Part shown: in pieces, positions 23,892-36,095 of the stretch
How positions within the stretch are numbered: the stretch's first letter is position 1
How the letters are laid out: each line of letters opens with the position of its first letter
NCBI RefSeq assembly: GCF_027942865.1
Contig: NC_134509.1
Location: forward strand, 6,420,754 to 6,484,753
DNA from: Odontesthes bonariensis
Lineage: Eukaryota; Chordata; Actinopteri; Atheriniformes; Atherinopsidae
Length of the DNA: 64,000 bases
Reading direction: 5' to 3'
Notes under the pieces: generated by a model
Told to the model about the DNA's origin: nothing
The model's input: the letters and a program-made list of their open reading frames with translations, nothing else
Database searches by the model: none
Translations under genes and position numbers: made by a program

Positions 23892-24713
23892 CAGTGGCGG
23901 CTGCTGACTTTTAAAACAGGGGAAGCCCATATTACGCTTGGCTAAAGCATGTCGACTACATTTGGTGTTGCTAACTGCTTAGCTGCGAGCATAGCCGCCA
24001 TTGTGACAAAACTACTAGCTAACACGACAAACAAATGCACAACAGGAATATGATTGACAAAACTTCTAAACAACAAGGATGTGTTTCTTATCTAGTGTAA
24101 TATTTACAAAAGTGTATGTGTGTGAGGATGGAAATGGAAACGATGGGAAATGAGTGAAACTCCGACAGCACTTTCACAGACAACCAGTCTCTTTCGTTTC
24201 CGCTTTGGGACTGAAGTTCCAGCGTGCTTCTCCCCGCTTAAAAATTCGGCTGCCACAACATCTCTCATGATGGACAAACACTAACTCCAATCATCACGAC
24301 ACAGCCCCTCATATTGACACGCCCACGTCTAATCTACCCCCAGAGACGCCGAGCAGCCTCGGAAGTGATGAGTTTTTGTCGATTTAGCCAATGATGACCA
24401 AGAATTGCAGAAAAAAAACTGGACTCTCCCGCCACCTCCTGAAGCCGGGCAGCCCTCGGCTCGGAAGCCTGGCTGTTAGTGGCGGCTTCATAACATGATT
24501 TCCTCAGTGAACGGCCGCGATTTCAGAACAAATCACTTCATTAAGCTACAGGACAACATGTTGTAGTTATGAAAGTAAATGCAGTATTGGGCATATCTTG
24601 TTTTTTGTGAATAACTGTTTTATTGTCAATTTAAAATTGAAGATGTAGCAATTTCGCCAGAGAATGGGAGAGGCTGTCCGGCTTCCCGTGTTGTCTCTGA
24701 ATAGCCGCGGCTG
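23892..24713. mobile_element. Non-autonomous hAT element with exact 8-bp target duplication
   Basis: Ends CAGTGGCGGCTG and (reversed) CAGCCGCGGCT are flanked by identical octamers ATGGGGAG at 23884-23891 and 24714-24721. The host sequence on both sides is one older repeat, so the 822-bp insertion is cleanly bounded. A second AGTGGCGGCTT copy lies inside at about 24477. No transposase frame was recognised. Confidence 0.85.
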
Positions 24714-24721
24714 ATGGGGAG

Positions 24722-24810
24722 AACATGCAAACTCAGAAAGCCGCCATCTGGGATCTGAAACAGGAACCCTTTTGCTGTGAGGCAACAGTTCTAACCACCA
24801 CACCACAAGC
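24722..24810 (-). repeat. Ubiquitous teleost non-LTR-type repeat, last part
   Basis: AACATGCAAACTCAGAAAG, then the GTGAGGCAACAGTTCTAACC block, continue the copy from 23883 once the hAT is removed. The LINE at 24811 is inserted at its end, so the first ~29 codons of the long open frame that begins at 24725 are repeat read-through and not reverse transcriptase. Confidence 0.7.
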
Positions 24811-26102
24811 AGCACAAGCTTTTGACACTGTGGATCACAGTATACTGCTGAACAGGTTGGAAACCTGGGCAGGACTCAGCGGGACAGTCCTAGAATGGTT
24901 CAGGTCCTACTTGGAGGAGCGGAGTTATTTTGTGACCATTGGAAGTAATCAATCTGATCGAGTGGCTATGACATGTGGAGTTCCTCAGGGGTCAGTTCTT
25001 GGACCCCTTCTGTTCACCCTATACATGCTGCCTCTGGGTCAAATTCTGAAGAACTCTAAAGTCAACTACCACAGCTATGCAGATGACACACAGATATATC
25101 TTGCACTCTCTCCAGATGACTGCAGTCCTATAGAGTCATTGTGTGACTGTTTAGAGCAAGTCAAAAAGTGGATGAACCAAAATTTCCTTCAGTTAAATCA
25201 AGAAAAAACTGAGGTCATTGTGTTTGGCAACAAAGAGAAGAGGTTTGCTGTCAGTAAACATCTTGAGTCACTGTCTCTAGAAACTAAACACCAAGTCCGG
25301 AACCTCGGCGTGCTGATAGACTCAGACCTGACCTTCAACAACCATATCAAATCAGTCACCAAATCAGCCTTTTATCAACTTAAGAACATATCCAGAATTA
25401 AGGGTTTCATGTCCCAAACAGATCAGGAGAAGCTGATTCATGCTTTCATCTCCAGCAGACTTGACTACTGTAACGGTCTTCTGACTGGACTCCCCCAAAA
25501 GAGTCTCAAACAGCTGCAGCTCATTCAGAACGCTGCAGCCCGAGTTTTAACCAGAACAAAGAGATCACATCACATCACCCCAGTTCTCAGGTCTTTACAT
25601 TGGCTCCCGGTCAGATACAGAATAGATTTTAAAGTTCTGCTGCTCGTCTACAAATCACGGAATGGTTTAGGTCCAGAATACATGAATGACATGCTAGCAG
25701 AGTATAAACCCAGTAGAGCTCTGAGATCTGCTGACTCAGGTCAGATAGTGGAGCCCAGAGTTCAAACTAGACACGGTGAAGCAGCTTTTAGCTGTTATGC
25801 TGCTCACAACTGGAACAAACTACCAGCAGAACTGAAATCAGCCCCAACTGTAAGCACTTTTAAATCCAGGTTAAAAACATTTCTCTTTCGGTGTGCTTAT
25901 GGTTGAGTTTATATTTTTCTTTTTCCCCTCTTCTTTGATTGCTTTAATTTTTGTTCTATTTTTTTTTTTTTTTCTTTAAATTGCTTGTTTTTATGCTGCT
26001 TTATGCTGTTCTTTTAAATGCCTTGTCTTTATGTAAAGCACATTGAGTTGCCTGTGGTATGAAATGCGCTGTATAAATAAAGATGCCTTGCCTTGCCTTG
26101 CC
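24811..26102 (+). mobile_element. 5'-truncated L2/CR1-like LINE, reverse-transcriptase C-terminal part
   Basis: From 24811 the frame encodes AFDTVDHSILL, the GVPQGSVLGPLLF motif and the catalytic SYADDTQIYL motif, then the thumb and C-terminal region with LQLIQNAAARVL and LHWLPVRYRIDFKVLLL. This is the order of L2/CR1-type non-LTR retrotransposons. About 365 residues remain open to the stop at 25904-25906. The 3' end carries AATAAA and a (TTGCC)n tail, typical of these elements. The endonuclease and the N-terminal half of the polymerase are missing, so it cannot move on its own. The intact frame suggests a recent insertion. Confidence 0.9.
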
Positions 26103-27946
26103 TTTTGGTAGCCTATCTACCTTTTGAAAGAAAAAAAGAAAAGCTATGCATAAATGTATGTAGAGACAATTACCAATAAAACTACTTTCGTCAATAAAAC
26201 TACATATTCTTTTGTGTCAGAAATTGTGACTAAAAGTCAGCCTGTTATGATTACGTGTCAACTCTCATTCACTTAAAGCATTTCCAGACTGCCGGCCTTC
26301 TCAAATAAAATCCTGACTATTTTAACAGCAGCGTCATCAGATGACATCTTGTGCCATGAATTCAACTGCACTTACGTGTACGATAACCTGTCTTGTACGT
26401 TTACAAAACAGTTCACAGCGTAGTGGCGGTGGTGGACAATGGGCTGCTAAAATGGCCGAGTCAATGTAACTGTTGCTAAACTCAAATGTGCTTGTAGCCC
26501 TATAACACTGAGACTAAACACTATAGTTGTGGCAGTGGGAAAAGGACTCAATTAGCTTGTCCAGTTTTTAAAAGACCCATTTCAACTATCTAGTTTTGTA
26601 GTAAAAATCAGACTGAAATGTAACGTATGGCTTCAAAATGATACCAGCAAAGCTTATGAAAACACTTCTTGTTCAAACAGGTAATCCCAATGTCTAATGA
26701 GATGAGTGCTAGCAGAAATGCTAACATCAGCACGCTAACATGCTTTTAAAAGCCAGTGCTAACATGCTTGTGTGAAGTTTAATTAAATATCTTTTAAGCC
26801 GAAATTACTGTGAATCCTGAAAACAAATGTTTTACTACCAAAATGTGTTTTTTTTTCATCTGCCGACAGACCAGAAGGGTCTTTAAGTACTGAATTTTTC
26901 AAAATTTTCTTCCTGTATTCCTGGTCCCACTGTCTCGAAAATACTAGAAGACTTCATTTTTTTCATGGGGTGACAATAAAATCTGACTCTTCCTAGAGAA
27001 ACGTAATCAAATTTGGATTTGTTGATACAGTGTATAAACATCTTGTTCAAACGATGACCTAATTCTCGATCACATCTACCGAAATTGTTCTTTTACTCCG
27101 TCGTCTGCAGATGTGACTGTAGCAAACTTCCCCCCACACTCCTAAGCCAGCTCCTCTTTTGCTTGACAAAAATTCAGCCAACATTTTTTTTTCTCAAGCG
27201 AATTTCATTCGAAATGCATGTGTGTGTTTTATGATTTATGAGAGATTTTGTGCAGCCGGGCCACAACAACAGACGACACAATGCAATAGATACAAAGTCT
27301 AAATGATTGTTATAAATGCATTATGGCAGAATGGGGAAGCTGCAGTCCAGTGGTTACTGGCAGAGGGAAATGAAAGTCAAATGACCTGAGTGGAAATAAA
27401 GCAGGAGTATCTCGTGGACAGATGAAGAGTGACAGGAATTCACAGGACTTTGGCAGCAACTGACACTGTCGCACATATTTACTTTACTCACGGGTGTTGA
27501 AAACAAACTAAAAGCAACAGATCCCTATCACTCTTATTCATTAAAGCACAGGAAAGGAAATCCTAATGCGGCAACTTTCTCACTCACAAACAGCTCAACT
27601 TTGTTTTCGTACTTGAGTATTATCGAGCACGTGTTTCACATTCCCATGCCATCAGATACAACGCTGCTCTGTTTCCACAAGCTGACAAAGATTTCTTGAT
27701 ATTTCTTGTGATTTACTATGATGTCAGGCCAGCTATTTGTTCTCATAATACCACACATCCGACCAATGAGCTCCTGAAAAGGAAGTGTTTACAGGTTTGA
27801 CTTCCCCCATCGGTCTGTCTTTAAGAGGATGTCAGATGCATTAAGAAAACACAGAGAGGAAGACAGAGGGACGAGAGAGAGAGACACACACGCATATGTG
27901 TGGAAGTTCTTTATTTACCCCAGCCAGTCTTCTTCTCATATCAAAG
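26103..27946. other. Spacer upstream of the Ig-domain gene
   Basis: No gene recognised. The last 200 bp are the likely promoter region of the Ig gene starting at 27947. A purine-rich GA stretch lies at 27850-27890. Confidence 0.4.
27776..27787 (+). promoter_or_regulatory. Possible PU.1/ETS site upstream of the Ig gene
   Basis: AAAAGGAAGTG lies about 160 bp before the first ATG and matches the PU.1-type ETS core (GGAA in a purine-rich context) used by many TATA-less myeloid promoters. A single site of this length occurs often by chance, so the call rests on position and on the predicted leukocyte-type product. Confidence 0.3.
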
Positions 27947-29120
27947 ATGCTGTTTATTCGCGGTGGATCACCCTGGTTTAGGGCTATGATACTCACCTTT
28001 TTACAACTTTGGGGTAAGTGTTTGCTTTGACTCACAACAAGAATGATCAAGTTTATATCCAGTAGAAGAAGATGTATATATATATTTTTTTATTTACGAT
28101 AAAGAAAATATGAATACTTGAATGTATATTAGTACAAATAATAAGAAAAAACTTATTTCTTATTGTACAACTTGTCAGCTGCAATCGTGAGTTTGGTACA
28201 AAGTGAACGTCAGCACATGTGGCAATAACAGTGATTTACATCATCTGCTGAGAAGCTGGATTGTTGCCACATTACCAATGTTATATATATATATTTATAT
28301 ATCTTTCTTTCTGTAGGAAGACATTCAGCTTCGACTCCCTCCAACACTCTTCCACCACCTTCCCTGCACATCTATTCGAAGTCAAAGGACTCAGTGGTCC
28401 TGATCTGCCAAGCCCCCGAGGTTCACTCTGGGGTTCTGTTCATGTTGTACTGTCAAACAGAAAAAGTAATTCTGATTCTTTTAAAGATGTGTGGAAATTT
28501 TACGGAGAATGTTTGGCCTCTGCTGGTCTGCTGGGATTTTCATTGCTGATATTTTCTTTTTTCTAACTGATTTCATTGAGGTGGACTCACTGGACCTGCT
28601 GCCCGCTGCCCGGGAGGTTCAGTTCACTGTGAGAATGGACGAATGGGACTCAGGCCAGCAGGAACTGTTCTGCTGCCTGTACAAGAGCCAGGAGGGATTC
28701 TACAGCGCATTCAGTCCCTATTTGCGACTGGAGCGACAAACAGGTGATTTATCTCTCTACTTGTATTGTAACCAGTACACTTTATGATCGTAATGATAAT
28801 AACATCAACAGTCAGTTGATTGTCAATGAATAACGTGGAACATCTCGATGACAGTAGGTCAGAAGTAGGAACGAGTCACTTTTGGTTCAGGTTGTGGCTT
28901 CAGGTTTTACCCTAAAGAAGAACAAATGCATTTGCAGAGCTGATTCAATCATCTCCCAGTTGTGGTTCTGCATGTGGTATAAAACAATAAACACTCCCAT
29001 CCGCTCGACATCAACCCCAAGAAACACGCTTCTGTGTGCAGGTGCTCTTTGTGGTCTCTTTTTGTCCTCTGCTCTGTGGGTGTGTGTAGCAGCAGTTACA
29101 TCCTGCACTTCATATAGAAA

Positions 29121-29189
<69 letters not shown>

Positions 29190-32100
29190 CGCTAGTTTCC
29201 ACTGTTGACAGTTACAAAGGGACATTTAGCTAGAACCTTGCCCAGACGGTTTGACAGCATTATTGCAGATTTTGCATGAATTATGAGTCAGATACTTAAA
29301 TGTGTAAAAACAATAAGATCACAATGACAATTGTTTCATTTGACTTTTTTTTTCTTTTGCTCTGTAGCTCTCACCCCAACTCGTAGCATTCCTTCGTCCC
29401 CCCCTCCACTCTTGTCTGTGGAGCCCTTTGCAGGTGAGGTAAAACGTGGGGACACGCTCTCTTTCCGCTGCACAGTGCCCACTCCTCTGTCCCAGTCGCA
29501 GTCCCAGTCTAACAGACCAGTGACCTTTCTTTTGCTGTGGACTGACAAGCGCACGGGGATGACATCCGTTATCCCGCAGCCACAGGCCAGTCAGGTTTCA
29601 ACCTCTGAAGCACAGCCAGGGGTCTTCACTCTGGGGCCAGTTTGGGGAGGAGAGGAGGGCGAGTACACCTGCCTCTACCAAATTGCCAAAAAAAGGGGTC
29701 TGGTTAATTCAACTGTCAGCAATGTGGTGCAAATCACCGTTACAGGTGAGGATGTTCTATATGTTTCTAAATTTAAATGGACCGTGTTACTTTACTGATT
29801 GTTCTGAGTATTTAACCACCAGGCAGGAGACTTTTTTTTCTTGTCTGTTGAATATGTTTCACCTCAGAATCGACGAGTGTAACACACGTAACCTCAGCAA
29901 CTCTCAAAAGAGTCAATGTCTCAACAACTGCTTACAAGCCTGAAACAGTCAGAAGTGAAAAAGCCTCTCACACGAGAGGTGAAACATCTTCAAGAACCAA
30001 GAAAAAACAGCCCCGCTGCCTCCATTTTCCTGAGGGAGAATTTCAACGCAATCTCATGCAATCAAGAATGCAAAAAAACTACATTAGTCCACAATACAAA
30101 CTACTGCGGTTTCACAAGAAAGGCTCAACATTTTTCCATTTGCTATTTTTTCCATATTTTTGTTATTTTGTCCTTTACAGCTTCATTTCTTATTTGCCAG
30201 TGTTCTTCAGCGGCATGTTGACGTCCTGAAGTCTTGAATTGTTAGAATTAATGTTTGTGGTTGGCGCACATATCATAAAAGACACGTTTGGACAAAAATA
30301 TACATGGTTATGACTTACACATTTTTATATTCATGCGTCATCTCAATGTTTACAACCATAGATTCTGAAACTGCTATATTCTGGACAAATGGACCAATGT
30401 ATGTTTTACACCTTTTCTAATGAGACAGGCCTGGTCATTTTAATGCTATTTAATGCTATTTTTGTTACTATTTTCACCTAACTAATGCTTGCCTGTATGT
30501 CCTGTGCTCCCAGACATGCTGCCAGTGCCCACCCTTGTTCTCCAGCAGCAGACAGATGTGTGGCATTTGCTCTGCACAGGGTCTCCTGCATACCCCGGTG
30601 GGGTGTTCTCACTCTTCTTGGTGGGTAATGAACTTCCTGTTGCCACTAACCGTGCAAAAGTGATCCGCCATGAAGCCACATTCCCAGTGCCGGTACAGGA
30701 CACACCAGTGGCTTTGTACCAGTGCCAGTACAGTGTCCTGCTCGGGAAGACGTGGAGCAGCTCTGCAAGAAGCCCCCCGCTGGCTGTAACCAGAGGTATA
30801 AACCGACAAGTCAAATACATGTTAGCGATTTAAAGTGTTAATTCTGAAATATTTATTCCTTGTGACTTTCAGAAATCTCCCCACCAGCATCACCAGGTAG
30901 GCCAAAGATGCGACAATTTTACTTTTTACATGAGGTCTTATTAACTTGGGAAAAAAATGAAAATCTGTATGCTGAAAGATTAATATCAACAAGTGAGACA
31001 GCCATATTAGCTGCGAGGAGATTAATTTCACAGACTGATTTAAGACAGACAAATACTTTTTGTAGTTGTTTTAATAGCATCATTGCGATGTGTGTGTGTG
31101 TCAGGTGTGGACTGGCCTCTTGTCCTGGGCTCTTTCTCTGCTGCCTTGTTGTTCCTCTGCTCTCTGGCACTTGTGGTTGTGGTTGCACAGAGGAAAGGTA
31201 TTTCACACAAGAATTTCTTCTTTCTCACTTGCCATGCTTGTCTTCCTTTGTGTGAACTGATTATTTCCTCTTTATCTCCTCTTCTTTAAAGTGAGAGCAG
31301 CAGCACAGGAACAGAAGAGAAGGTATTGTGTTTCCAGTGTGTATTATAATGGCTCCTAAAAGCAGCATCCAGTCGTTCAGACCCTTAGATGATGAGCATA
31401 TTTTTGTGCATGGAATCATTTCTCTTCATAAATGCATCATAAATACCATAGGAGGAAATGTTTCCCTCGAGAGAGAGTAACACAGTAAATGTTTAAATAG
31501 TGTAATTAAAGAGAAATAATATATGTAGGCCTATGTATATTTATGATTTTGTTTGTATATATATACTGTAGTATTAAAGTGCATAATGGATTATAGATAT
31601 AGTTGTATCAAAGGTTTCTATGTTGCACCATTTCAGACAGGAAGCACAGTTTTGGACACAAGTTCATGCTAAAGACCACGTTGTTGGTAAGTTCTTTTCT
31701 TCAGAATCCCACTTCCTCTTTTGGATTCATGTAATATTCTGTTTCTATTTACTTTCTGTTCATCTTAATTTTCCTGGGAACAAAACATTGCATGATATGC
31801 AAGTGACAAATTACACTGAAATCCCTTATTGAAAGGACGTGTCATTGTTCTTTGTTTTTCTTTTTTCAGACCTCACACTCAGACGAACAAGCTTCACTTC
31901 TCAGGTAAATATTCATCATCGCCTCGATCTCCCTTAGCAGCGGAAACTTCTCAACTGATGAATCAAGCATGATTTTGGTAATGCTCCTTTAGCTTCATTA
32001 AAGGACAAGACCGTTTTTTTGACATTGGGCCCTTGATTTCACATTATAACATGATGTTCTACTCACCCCTGCTTGTTGTTGGTCATTTGGAGCTGTTCCG

Positions 32101-33358
32101 AAGATATTCGAGAGGCGTCTGGCTGCTCTCTTGAGATATTCGGCCATGAAACGGTTTCCTATGGGCAACGTTATACAGGCACAAACTATGCTGTTTATAT
32201 TTGATTAATTACTGTACACTAGCACTGATAACGTGGAGGTGCGTCGCTTACTTAAAAAAATCCGGGTTACTGTAATTTTGAATTTTTGTCGTAAAGTCTG
32301 TGTGTGTTTGTCTGTGGGCTGTCTGTGGTAGTAGCACGGTGATGACGTCAGTAACACCCACTTTACGACAAAAATTCAAAATTACAGTAACCCGGATTTT
32401 TTTAAGTAAGCGACGCACCGCCACGTTATCAGTGCTAGTGTACAGTAATTAATAAATTATAAACAGCATAGTTTGTGCCTGTATAACGTTGCCCATAGGA
32501 AACCGTTTCATGGCCGAATATCTCAAGAGAAGTAGAACATCATGTTATAATGTGAAATCAAGGGCCCAATGTCAAAAAAACAGTCTTGTCCTTTAAGACA
32601 GAGACACTGTGAAAAATGTGACAAGGAGCAGAAGCTTTTTATCTTGGGGAAAACCAAGATTTAGGAATGTTTGGACAGATATGTTGAATAATTTTTCGAC
32701 AACACATGTGTCAGCTTTCTCCAAATAGCAGATCACAAGTCTATTCAACAAACTGCCAGTTTGTGTGCCATGTTGAAGTCCAACATGTGATGGAAATAAT
32801 GATGGAAAATTCACACACGACACCAACACACTATAAGAAAAATAGAAATCAGTGCATGTGTGAAAGGGGCTTTCATCCCACCGCAGAGCAGCGCAAAGCT
32901 AAAGCACAACCAATAACACAGGTACCCTGCACCTCAGGTGGTTTTGTGATAGCCCCCAGGTGGCAACGGCTGCAACAGGTAATATTATGTTATACAGGCA
33001 AGTACGTGAACAATTATGTGATCAATTATTATCAAGTATTTGCAGATTTCAGTCAGGAGCATCAAAGAGTAACTTAAAATTGCTGCAAGTGCCGATTAAT
33101 AAACGTGGTATTTTATACCACAGTAAGATGTTGCATTTGGGATTGGCTCGAAATAAAATGAAGTAATGTCCAATAAAGCTACGGACAGAGAGATAGACAG
33201 ATCCTGCACTCGCGCTGCACGCGCTGAGTTTTTTTGGGGGGAATTTCTGGCATTTATGTGGCCTCTATGTTTCTGTTTTAGGTTCACTATCACAAACAAC
33301 TGTAAACTTCCCTGATCTCTTTGCTGTAAACACACATATATAAGCGTTCTCTCATTCA

Positions 33359-33412
<54 letters not shown>

Positions 33413-36071
33413 TAGGCAAGGCATCTTTATTTATATAGCGCATTTCATACCACAGGCAACTCAATGTGCTTTACAGAGACACATACGGGAAAGAGGAAGG
33501 TGGATGATATGATTATGTACAGCACTTTCAACCGTGGGTGCTTAAAACTACATGTTGAGACTTTAGAGTTGGATACCCAAATACTTCACAACAACCCGTC
33601 TTTCAACTTCTGGGTTACATTCAGTCAGTAGCACAGCATCACTTTACAGTCACAGTTTTGTCACTTCCTGATTAGGTTCAGGCAATAAGATTCCTCTGCT
33701 AGGATTAGAACGCGATTACGGTTTGGGCAAAATTACATTGTTAGGACAACATTTCTGGGACCTTAATGGATGGCATTTTGCTAGATCAGCACAAAAACAT
33801 GTTTTGGCAATATAATGTCACTTCCTAGAAAAGTTTAGGCAATAACAGCTTAGAGTTAGAAATCAAAAATACTTGGTTAGAGTTAATATAACAAAAAAGA
33901 ATAAAATTAAATGAAAAATGTATGAAAAAAAGAAAGTCTTTTTTTTTTTTTTACTTAATTAGCAATTAAGGTGAATAATAATGATTCATACAAAATTATT
34001 CATAACAAGCAATTGTTGTTTATAGGTATTGCTGCTGTTAGGAATGACATCCTGTGCTGTTCTGTATTGCAGCAGAGCTGAAGAAGCCTCTGACTGAACA
34101 TATTGTGTTGTTTTATTGCTGTGTTGTTTATAGGTTGTGCAGCATTGGCCATTTTATCCAATCATGATCTGGAATGTCACATGCACTAGTGGCAGCCTGG
34201 CACAACTCTGGACATGTTCTGTCTTTCTTTGTTTCTTCTTGAGGTTTTCTTGATTTTTTTTTTCTGTGAGAACAATGAGCCTAATTCACCGATATCTTCT
34301 CAAGTAATTTCTTAAATTCTTTGTTGTTCTTATGAAATTTCTTAAGAAAACTCTATGTCCGATTCACGAACGCATTCTAAGACTGCGAAATTGTTCGCAT
34401 CTTTGCTCTTAGATCAATGAATGCCAATCTCCTTATAAATTGTCCCTATTTTGCAAGGTTAAAAGTCCCATAAAAGGGAAGAAGAATGAAGGACCGTGTG
34501 CAAACACAGCCAGCATCCTTTTAAGATGCCTATGCTGTGCTCGATAGTAAAGCAAGTACATGCATCTGATTAAATTAAGCCCTCTAGTGAGTCTGAGGGT
34601 TGCTCAGTTGTGTTATTAACTAGGTGGCCATATCCTCAGTCTCCTAATTAAACAAGTCAAACTAAAAAGCCACTGTTGTGAAAAAAGTTAATTATTAAAA
34701 GATACAGCATGTACCAATGAGCCATGTGCCACCAGCTGCTTAGCATATAAAGAGCGTATTACCATCAACTCCAATCAGCTCCAGGGGTTCCAGATCAGTC
34801 CCTAGTACAGAGCCAGCTACATACATCACCTTGTTCAGTTTCTTTGAGTCACTGCCTCTGATGGTGCTGCCCCAGCAGATGGCTGCGGATCAGAGGGCAC
34901 GCTCCACTGCAGACTTATAAAAGACACACAACTTCTTTGTGCAGACACTGAAGCACCTTAGCTTCCTCAAGAAGTACAGTCTGTTCTGTCATTTTTTGTG
35001 GACAGCTTCTGTGTTGCGTTTTCAGTCTATTTTATTGTACAGGTAAACTCCAGCTTCCCTTTCACCTGATTGCTGGAGACAGAGCAGGTTTCAGTATGTC
35101 TTGTCCATCCAAACTCCTCTGAGGGAAGTTGTGAGTTTTTCATAGCTGGAGACCAGTGAGGACAATGCTGAGTGTTATTTAGAACTGGACCTGTTGAGAG
35201 ACATGAACAGCTCAGTGGCTCTGTCCAGGCCTCCATCAGTCAGATCCCCCTTCAACTTAAGGCCTGTGATCTTCCATCCCTCATCGCACATTCCACACAT
35301 TCTTCCGTTTTGTCTTATCTTTATTTTCATATTTTAGTTTATGAACTATTTATTGCTTTAATTAATTAATTTATTTATTTATTTTTTGCTGGTTTTGGGG
35401 CACAGCTTCTAAACCGGTGCAGAAAAAATCTCTCAAAGATACTATATACACACCTAATATATATTATCAGGGCAATTGCAACCTGCAGCCATTCTGCTGT
35501 TGTACTCTCTAGAATATATAGAATCAACTACAACACCACTGTCACCTCGATGGACACAATTAGCATTCTTCACTACATGCATTTGTTCTCAAGATCAGTG
35601 GTGGGTACATATTCTCCGAACAGTTATCAGTCATTATTGCCTTCATGCACAGACAACCCAAGGGGTCACTTCTGGGAGGAGGACAGTCCTAGATCCTTGG
35701 CCCGACAGAACAGGGATTTGGGGCTTTTTATTTTAGCCGTGGGGGATATTTTGGCATGTTTAGTTATGTTTTTTGACAATAAGAAGTGATAAAAGTGTAT
35801 GCATCTGTTGTGCTCTATAAAGACAACCTGAAAGCAGACCGGCAGTTAATGGTGAGTTTAGGAAGCATGAAAATAAATTTAACAATGAAAGCAGTGGTAG
35901 AATGTGCACTATGCCACAGGAAATGACCTTATGCTTAGATCTTTAATAGGTTGCCTATATGTGTTTATTCATGTGCAGGAATGGGCCAGCGGGGACACAG
36001 AAGCCGCCTCCAGATCTCCTTTCTGGAACCCTCTTTCCACATTCACATCCCCAACCCATCAGATCCATTAG
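27947..36071 (+). CDS. Type I membrane protein with three Ig-like domains (11 exons, 454 residues)
   Basis: Exons by GT-AG boundaries and phase: 27947-28013, 28317-28465, 28581-28743, 29368-29745, 30514-30795, 30873-30896, 31105-31197, 31292-31322, 31637-31686, 31870-31904 and 35979-36071 (stop TAG). All phases join without a shift and the total is 1365 nt. Exon 1 is the hydrophobic signal (MILTFLQLWG). Exons 2-3 form Ig domain 1, split by a 115-bp intron. Exons 4 and 5 are 1-1 phase Ig domains with cysteine pairs FRC/EYTC and HLLC/LYQC, and an NST glycosylation site lies near the end of domain 2. Exon 6 is a short stalk. Exon 7 spans the membrane with no charged residue. The tail (exons 8-11) is basic, then Ser/Thr-rich, and has no tyrosine, so no ITIM or ITAM. 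It is probably a leukocyte surface receptor, but I cannot name it. A HIDE1-like tail is a weak guess. Confidence 0.8.
29123..29187. repeat. (AC)n microsatellite in intron 3 of the Ig gene
   Basis: About 32 uninterrupted AC units, roughly 180 bp before exon 4. Confidence 0.95.
32002..32592. mobile_element. TTAA-flanked foldback element in intron 10 of the Ig gene
   Basis: Ends AGGACAAGAC and GTCTTGTCCT are flanked by TTAA (31998-32001 and 32593-32596). The left arm (about 32002-32305) and right arm (about 32345-32592) are inverted complements. The right arm lacks about 55-80 bp present in the left. The inner arms include GGTTACTGTAATTTTGAATT and its complement. No coding capacity. Transcription of the host gene would produce a long hairpin in the pre-mRNA. 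Confidence 0.9.
33355..33409. repeat. (CT)n-(CA)n compound microsatellite
   Basis: A short CT run followed by about 20 CA units, in intron 10 of the Ig gene, directly before a LINE tail. Confidence 0.9.
33416..33478 (-). mobile_element. Very short L2-like LINE 3' end
   Basis: Reversed, this is nearly identical to 26035-26095 (the 3' end of the L2-like LINE, with AAGCACATTGAGTTGCCTG and AAATAAAGATGCCTTG). It is a 5'-truncated copy of only about 60 bp. Confidence 0.8.
34730..35000 (-). mobile_element. Degenerate LINE fragment, RT C-terminal region
   Basis: Reading the minus strand, about 34975-34740 gives pieces resembling the C-terminal part of a common teleost LINE polymerase: LRCFSVCTKKLCVFYKSAVE, AICWGSTIRGSD and AGSVLGTDLEPLELI. 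There are frame breaks and a stop between pieces. It lies in intron 10 of the Ig gene, antisense to the gene, and is inactive. Confidence 0.65.
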
Positions 36072-36091
36072 AATTGTTTGTTTCCACTCTA

Positions 36092-36095
<4 letters not shown>

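Noticed and set aside
24725-24810. Start of a 393-residue host gene
   Set aside because: These codons are the end of an older repeat that happens to be in frame with the inserted LINE.
29746-29798. Continuation of the Ig domain 2 frame past 29745
   Set aside because: GTGAGG at 29746 is a strong splice donor. The continuation is intron read-through.
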